Positions 54,401-63,400 of a stretch of 64,000 nucleotides of DNA are shown one piece after another (position 1 is the stretch's first letter; every line of letters begins with the position of its first letter). The stretch is from assembly GCA_034510155.1 (NCBI GenBank), contig CM067379.1, positions 29,679,145 to 29,743,144 on the forward strand, in the 5' to 3' direction. The notes beneath the pieces were generated by a model that worked only from the letters and a program-made list of their open reading frames with translations, did no database searches and was not told the origin of the DNA. The stretch is from Eucriotettix oculatus. Its lineage: Eukaryota; Arthropoda; Insecta; Orthoptera; Tetrigidae. Position numbers and translations under genes: made by a program.

Positions 54401-57400
54401 TGTTCTTCCCATCAACTTCTTTCAGATTTCCAGCTGTTGATATTTCTTATTTTTTTTAAAAAAAATAGTTGAAACAGGAATTAAATTCCGTTTGTCTGTT
54501 ATATTTATTCGAGGTGAATAATTGCTTTTTTCACGAAAGAATCGGCGGTTTTCGTATTCGTTGGATTCGAAATGATACATTTTTTGAATGAATTAGCAAG
54601 AACGATCAGGAGAGACGAGTTCACACTTTTATTCGCTGGATGTGATCTCCTTTAAAACAGAAACCGACAACTTCCAGCAGGCTGGTTGAAGGAGAAGTTG
54701 CGCACGTAACTGCTGTGACCCACATGCTTAAGTCGAGGAGCGGCGTCAGCTTCTGAAATATGTAAAGGACGAGAACGGAGAGCCGCACAACAGGAATACA
54801 CAACTCACATTATATACATCTTTCTCCAGGAAAGTCTTGGAATCACCCAATATTTTCAGTGATCTTAATAAAAATAAAAATTACTTTCCGTTATTTGACC
54901 TTGCACTTTGGTCATTCGACTTTCAGTAGCATTGCAAATAATACAAAATCGATATTGACCTCAAAAAACTGGTGCTCCTGGCCCCGACTACTAGCTTCCT
55001 AGAGAACTTTATTATAAGACTGGAGAGTGAACAAACACACCATTGCTTTCCAAATTAAAGAATTACCAAATAATTTTTTCGTTATTTTTATTCTATTAAG
55101 ACTATGTTTCCTGCACCGAATTTTTAAAATAGCTCGACATATTTATTTCATTTAAAATATGAGATACGTAATTTTACTTTGCTGATATTATTTCAGTTTT
55201 ATAAGTTGAAAATAATCAGCATTTGAAATGGTGCGGGAAGCTGTAACAACTGCAACACAAGATAACTGAGTACGAAATCATCATTGCGTGGTGAGATTTT
55301 CAGTTGTAATATAAAATTTTGTAAATGTTTCAATTTATTAACAGAATAATAAAATTCCAGTTATCAATATTTAATGTAAAATAATTATGTCCTTTTAATA
55401 TGCAGAATGCCATTAATGTTTCTCATGATTTAATTGAAGAAAAATCACGTTTTTAGAACAAGTGACAAAATATCAAATGAATTATAAGAACTGTAATGAT
55501 GGAATAAGTGCTTTAAAAAACAATGAAAACTAGTGCTAGAGTTCAGTGTCCAGTGGAACAATAAATTTTTTCCTAGCGTTACAGAGGTTCCAGGTTCGAT
55601 TTCTGACAAGACCTGGGCGTGTTGCGTGTGTATTCAAGTTCCTGACTAAGGGAAATACGTTACATAATTAGAGTCGCTAATGACTCTAGATGCGACTTAA
55701 CAACTGAATTAAGAAACGACAATGTTTCCTTGTTTGCCCAAACGTCAAGGCAGAACCGTTTAGTAGATTTACCATATGTATCACGTCATAATATGTTATT
55801 ACAGCGGGACTATCTTTAATGGAATTTAAATCTATATATAATATCCATTCCATCGCTCCAAATTTCTAAAATTATTCTCGAATGCCGGATTTAATTTATT
55901 CTCCCTCTTTCTCAATGTCAATGTTTAAAAGGAGTCCTTATTAGTAGTGACGTAAATTCCTGTCAAAATTTAAATAGAGAGACAGAAGAAGTACATTTTA
56001 GCAATTGTGGGTGTATTTGAAGTACAGTAATCACGACCTTCCAGCCAATTAATTCAACTGATTAAAAACAGGTATGCACATGCTTCAAAGTTTATACATA
56101 TTCATTGGTTTTTTAATGCACTTATTCCATCATTGCAGTTCTTATAATTCATTTGATATTTTGTCACTTGTTCTAAAAACGTGATTTTTCTTCAATTGAA
56201 TCATAAGAAACATTAATGGCATTCTGCATATTAAAAGGACATCATTATTTTACATTAAATATTGATAACTGGAATTTTATTTTTCTGTTAATAAATTGAA
56301 ACATTTACAAATTCTATATTATAACTGAAAATATGGCCACGCAATGATGATTTCGTACTCAGTTATCTTGTGTTTCAGTTGTTACAGCTTCCCGCAGCAT
56401 TTCAAATTCTGATTATTTTCAACTTATAAAACTGAAATAATATCAGAAAAGTAAAATTACGTATCTCATATTTTAAATGAAATAAATATGTCGAGCTATT
56501 TTATAAATTCGGAGCTCTTATCCACGTTCTTCAGCTTTATCTTACCGTGAAGCATCTCTGAACTTCCTCTCGGTCTTTGAGGGTTCTGAAGTTATTTCGA
56601 GGGCCGATGGTGTCGCTCATTATCTCTATATGCTTTCATCAGCTACTCCTTGTAGCACGGAGGCGGGGAGAATCGTTTGAGGATAAAAAGTAAAATAAGA
56701 ATTAGCCTTAAAAAAGTCCCTGTCAACTTTAAGGGAACCGCCGAACATTTTACATATAATATCATCAACCAGGTTTCGTAAATGTACAAATATTTCATAA
56801 AATCGAGTTCTGAATGAGTATTGAAAATACTTGCTGTAATAAAGGAATCGTAAGTGCCTGAAGAATTAAGAAAATCTAGGGAAGGTAGCAGGGCCATGAG
56901 GTCTAACGTTCAAGTTACAACATATTTACGATTATTACTGTCGCTACAAAATTGACACAAAAATGTTTAGTAATAAAATAATTAAATTAATATGGCCTAA
57001 CATTATAAATTAAATATAAAAACTGGCTGAAAGTCAGAAAAAAAATTAGTATGAATTAATCGTTGCGTCCCCTAATTTCGGGACCTACTACTTTCATTAA
57101 TTAAAATATGATTGTAATTTCATGCAAGTGCTGGAACATCAATGGCGGATATGATAATATTTTAATTAAATAGTTTATCTGAGAATTAAATATACAATAA
57201 AAGTGATAAAACAGCGTCTTTGTCAGTTTTTGTTTCGGATGAAGGAGTCCCGGAGTGAAGTTCCACGAACAACTAAATTTTTACCTGTAAAAGTCTCAAA
57301 TGAGATACGAAACGGTGTAATGTTTAATATTTAAATTTTGTAAACTAACAAAGAGGTTGATAAGATTTTAATATATGAACTGAATAGGTACAAAAATTTG

Positions 57401-60400
57401 GGCACGAAACACGAAACGTCTTAATTTGAATTAAGTTCTTCTATTTCTGGCTTTTGGCCAATCTTTGTATTTTATTTTTAAAAGTACTTATCCTTAAGGT
57501 TAATGGAACCACAGAACTTCTACGTAAGTAATTAGTGATATCGATTACTAAAATATCTGTTCTATCTTTACTAAAGGACTATGAATAAACACCTGACATC
57601 TGCGTGATTTCTTGAAGACACGGCGTTTAACATTTCGTTTTAGGAATATTAATTAGATAAGGAGATATATGGCTTCTGAAAGATGAGAAAGTTTGGAGAA
57701 TATTTAATGGGATCGAGAAGCCATGCATTCATGCAGGGGATTATCAGGCGCTGGAGTAATTTGTCGGAGATTTAGTCCACGGAGAAATTCGGTGAATATT
57801 ATGTTAAAGGACTCTCGAAAGACACTGTACAAGGGAATTTGCCAACTGAATAAACCGTTAAAAATGTTCTATTTAGTCGTTAGACTATAAAATTACAATT
57901 GTAAAAGGTTAAAATTGAGTGACATTCAACTTTCGTGTGACGTCACAAAATCTATGTTTTATTTTAAAAGAAACTACCCTCATAAATATAATCGTTGAAA
58001 ATATAGAGATAACAAGTACATTAAGTTGATTATTGTAGATACAGGTGTCGATTGAGCATTTTAAATGACTGTCGCATTGCGCTTTTAGGTTGTTAATAAA
58101 ACATCATATTCAAACGACGGCTGTTCTGATGTCCTTCTGAAATGTGTAGATTTTTGGTTTTTTGGGGTTGGCACTCTCAGACGCTCTTGTACTAATTTTC
58201 AAATTTCAACGTTATTGTTTCTATCACGTTTTTTAGCGTTCATTTCAAAGTTAGTTTGTACTTTTATGAAAATGTTGAGAGTGATATAGTTTTTTTTCAT
58301 TATTTACGAACTAAACGTGAAATTTGGAAAATGAAAGAACATCAAGACTTCATAGTGTAATAAACTTGATTTATTTTGAGAAAATAAATAATAATAGGTG
58401 AGTTTGTTGTGCAATCTTTGGTGAATGTTTAATGGTCACTGGATTCTGATTGACGTTCACCTGTTTATTTTGTTCTAATAGATTAGATTGTATTGTTAAA
58501 TAGTTTCACATATGTGTTTGTTAAATAAATAAATAATAATAAATGAGTTATTTCATGCGGCACCTCTCAAGGTAAGCTAACATTAATAATAATTATTTTG
58601 TGTTGCCGCCGCTGCGCGCTATTTTCAAGTAAACTCTGATCTGAGATCGTTGTTTCATGGTAGAATTTTTTTATGGGTAACAGGCTACACGAGGGTGATC
58701 CTGAAACAGGTAATTACACGTTTGTTGTTGTGGAACTTTGATAATTCAACTGTGAGAGTTTATCACAATAGACAGACTAAAATAACCGACCTACGGAATG
58801 AATAGACGGAACACTTCTTCAGCTCCGGAGCCTATTTAATTCAGTTTATTTCCGCATCTCAGAGAGCCTCTGTATTCTGTTTTTAGTAACAATCCATGAC
58901 GATATCTCTCATAGCTGTCGACAGGTGTTGAATACCGTGTAATGAGGCATGTTTATAGTAATGTCATGATGCGATCCTTTTTCGTGTCGCTGTAATTATT
59001 GGTGTTCAATATTTAGTGTAAGTAATTCATGTCACTCTTAATACTGTGGTATTCCTCAACTATAGCTAAAATTTTTAAACTCAACTACAGTAAATTATGG
59101 ATTCTATTATTACATTTTTCATTATTATTTGTGTAACTACATTTGTGTGAGGAATCCTATTTCCTATTCCGAGGGCTAATAGAAAAAAATAAATTATTTT
59201 TATATATAAAATTCTGGTGTGCATATGATCGTGATTCTCCTCTTCAACGGCGTGACCGATTTTTATCTCTTTTTTTGGTTGTATTTATGGGGTAAACTGG
59301 ATGGTTCTTGACTGCAGTTGGACCCGATATATGGCGCAGTTGTCGAAATTTTTTTTTGTATTTTTCCGACCTAATTTTTTAATGTATACTTTATTATTTT
59401 TCATGTAGAAAAAAATATAACATTTCTGCATGGCTGTTTGAATAATCAGGACTTACATGCGTAAGGTCATTGCGTCGTAGCTTGACATTGTTTTGACATT
59501 TAGATTTCGGATTGTAGAGTTCTGATATATTCCGTATATTGTAATTACGTGCACACTGAGTGAATTTTTTTATCGATTAATTCGACATTGAACAAATGAA
59601 GAGTATTCGTTTAAGATACTGAGTCATGATGGCGGTGGTTAAGATGAAATTAAACCCTCATAAAGTAGGTGGCGTGAAAAGGCAAATTTTCAAATAATGT
59701 GTCGCTCTTGCCGGTGGTTTTAGTACTTGTTGACAAAGGTATTACTGCCGAATTAAATGCTGTGTCGGCCTTATACAAATGTAGTCCCGGACAACGCCGG
59801 GCACCTAGATAGTAAGTTATATTAGTTGACTGTCTAGAAATAAATAAATCTAAATTTTCTTTAGTAATATTTCATTTTATCTGATTATTGTATTATACAT
59901 ATTTAATGTAAATATTTTTTTTTTAAAATCATGCCCTTTGAGGTTCCAAATTTCGGAACGGAACGTCATGTACGGAGAATAAATTATCTTTCGGAGCAGG
60001 TGCTCTAAATGAACGGATTTTGTAAAGTTGGTTACGGAACATTTTACTTTTTCGAGTTTCGACAACCTCATTCCTGATGTCGATAACGGTCTTTTATGCC
60101 TCAGGAGCAGATGTTGGTAATTATGAGAGACAAGGACGTTTGAAGAGCGAAACGAGTGACGGAGTCTATTTTTCTGCCCAGCTGAACAACTTCTCATCCA
60201 AATCTGCGACCTTACGAGGGTAATTAGTCTCCGTTCTATTCAGGAGTAAAGTGCTTGTGTTTCGGACGGCGACAGCTGCGCGAGGTTGTTTCAATTCCTG
60301 CGTCTGTGTCACGTTCTAATATTGTTCGGGGCTGCAAGTGGCAACGTTGGCGACGGCTAAAAAACGTTGGTCTTGCTGTGGTGCTCTGGATTTCAAAAAT

Positions 60401-63400
60401 AACCGAGTACCGGGCGTTAGCTCCTCTCGACAACCCCAGGTGGAACTCCATTCACCCACACAAGAAAAGTCCGTTCTCAATGACGAAGCGGAGGACACAC
60501 GAAAAAAAAGGAAAAAGTCGAAAATTTAGATAGATAAAAAATTGGGAAGACGCGTAAGAAATCACTGTAGCATTAAAAAGAGCGTAGGCATGTCCGAAGT
60601 ATTGCTATTAGGATACAAAATTACAAAACAAGCAAATCTGTTTACATTTCAGAACGTCGAGCTTGTAAAATGATGGGGGGATATTAATTAATGAATTTAA
60701 TAATTGGGTTTAAATATATACATTTATTAATTGTAAACACAATAATTTTAATATGGGTAGTGCGTGTATATATTATGTACAAAAATAATTAATTAAAATG
60801 GGATTTTATTAAAGATCTCAGGGTATTAATGGTTTCGGTGACCACGTGTAGCAGATCTACTGTTCGTTGACGAACCTGGGTTGTTTTCATAGGCGTCTCG
60901 CTGTAATTTCCGTGTTGTGAAACTTGAAGTGGCCGGTTGACAATAGCTGCTGCCAAATTGAGGAAACACCGCTTTTTCCTCTTTCTTACCTTGTTGCTAA
61001 GACCTTTCTTCCTTGCTTCCTGGACTGATCAAAGCATGGTACACCTCTCCGCTGCCACCTCACAAAATCTGTCTCCACCACTCTCCTTCAATATCCTCTC
61101 ACCATCACCTTGCCAATATCACCTGCCAAAAATCTCTCCACCACTCTCCTTCAATATCCTCTCGCCATCCCCTGCAAAAATCTGTCCAAAATTGTCACCG
61201 CCAGCCCCTTTAAAATCTTGTCCCCACTTATCCGACATCTATCACTAATGTGGCAGGGATAGATATTCTCCAATCATATCCCTTGTTTCTTTTGGGGAAC
61301 ACACGCCACCCGGTCACCAAATTCCCAGGCAGATTAGGACATTCCGAAACCGGCGACGAGCTGTCCAAGCTTTATGGTCCAGGTGTCAGCCGCAGTCCCT
61401 TTGTTATTATTCCGAGCCGCCAAGACGGCGCGCGGAAAACCCCCTTCTTCCTGGCAAGCGACTTGCTCATACCGGAATATTTGTTACTTAAGTTCCAGTA
61501 AATAATAAAAAAAATTGGACGCGGATTCTACTGCGCTACAAGCTAGATCCCTGATTGATTTTATTTCCCATAGAGCCGTTCTATCAGATACTAGGTTGGG
61601 AAAGTTTATGAAAATTGTCGAATTTTACCGAGATCGTGTGAGTAAAAGGACGTAGGTGGGTAAATATAGTTGAAGAAAAGGACGGGATGCTTTTTGTATG
61701 ACTTGTGGGAAGTGCTGCAAAATAGCAGGTATCAGCAGCGTCTGCCCTATGAGCAGGTAGAGAGCAGAGAACTTGACGAGTACGTAAAACGTAATCGGAG
61801 AAGTAATCACCGAGTACAAGGGTGAACGATGTGAGTACATAGCACATCCTTTCAAAACTGCATCGCCGATTAGCTTTACGTCAATTCTAGGCAGAACTGC
61901 ATCGTGTACCGGCGCAAGTAGGTATCGTGAATAATCGTCATTTACGCGCACAAGAATTGGGCAGATAAGTAGTCAGCAGTACATGATCAACAATTGCGTA
62001 TGGTATTTCATCTGGGAGTAATCGTTGGATCGTTCAGCTTGTATACTGTATTTGAAATTTGGAACTCCGCGTAACAATGTCGATATTAGCAAAAATTAAA
62101 AGGGGTGAATGTACCACAAAAGAAGTGGGGTTCAAGTAAAGTACGAAGAAACCTTTGTTATGTTGTTTTTTATGTAAAAAAGGGAGCAATCTGTTTTAAA
62201 TTTTTCTAATGACGACCCTTAAATAATACATCAAAAAACTTAACTGTGCGTCAAATATAGTTGACATGTTCCGCTTAAATTAAGTAAATTATGTATTGTT
62301 TGGAATCAATTTTCTTGTAATTGTGCCTAGAATTGATAAATATTAAATAGTTTTAAATAAAATAACAAATGCAACATATTACAGTATGACCGAAATACAA
62401 GTCAAGTACTCTCACCTACCCATGGGCCATCCGCTGCTACCTGCTATCTTACCGTATTTGAAACTGCCCTCATACAGCAAGTCACTTTCCGCAGGATGGC
62501 CGTGTATCGCTTTGCTATTGGAATAGATTTCCCAACTTGAGAAAATTTCGTGACCCTTACATTGTGCAAATTGGCCTAATCATTCGACTGTTAATTAATC
62601 CACCACATTACGATGCCCTTACAGCGTATGGTTAATGTGAGGAATCCACAATATCGCGTTCAACATTTAAGAAGCTTTTTTTTGTTTGACTTTTTCCTGA
62701 CTGTTCCGGGATTCTAATCGGTCTGCACCTTGAAAGTATTTATATGCAGAAAAGGACTGAAGATCTCGTAGAGAACCATAAGTCGATGAGGGTTGATCAG
62801 TGTACAAGCGGCCCCGGGTTCCATTCCCAATTCTTTCGAGTATTTTCCAACATCGTCATTAAAAAAATTCTAGCTTTCTGTATAAATAATTTTTAAAATT
62901 TAAGTGAATATATTTTAAAAATATAATACATTATTGCATCAATTTTATTTGTACGCAGATGTAAAAACAATTGTGTTTGAAAATCAAAATAAACAATTAG
63001 AATATGAATTCTTGTATTGTTGTATTAAATATTGACGCGTTTCAAGTTCACTCATTTTGTTGTCACGTAGCTGACGCCAGTTCTGATTAACCTGGTAAAG
63101 GAAGGAAGATTAGCGTGAAGAGGAAAAATGAAGGTGAAGAATGGCGTATATTGAGAGGTATTTTTACAGTGAAAAATGACTGCGTTAGTCCTAAGAACAG
63201 TGAGGGTACTTAGCTTCACGGCCTCACAGACGCGTCCAATAATAGTTGACGGTCGTGGCTCACTTTAGAGGTAATTACCTCAATGGTCAGTATTTATAAC
63301 TGGCACACATGCGACATTCCGTTCATTTCACGGATACTCTTTCTTTCTAAAGAAAACGAAGGGAAAAATAATTTAATTCATCCACTGATTCTCATATTGT

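Noticed and set aside
60236..60533. Protein gene in overlapping frames on both strands
   Set aside because: Four overlapping frames of similar length, none with domain similarity or splice context; more likely a stop-poor GC patch.
61013..61248. Small Ser/Pro-rich protein on the plus strand
   Set aside because: The frame comes from a short tandem repeat; the repeated peptide is what a 63 bp period must give.
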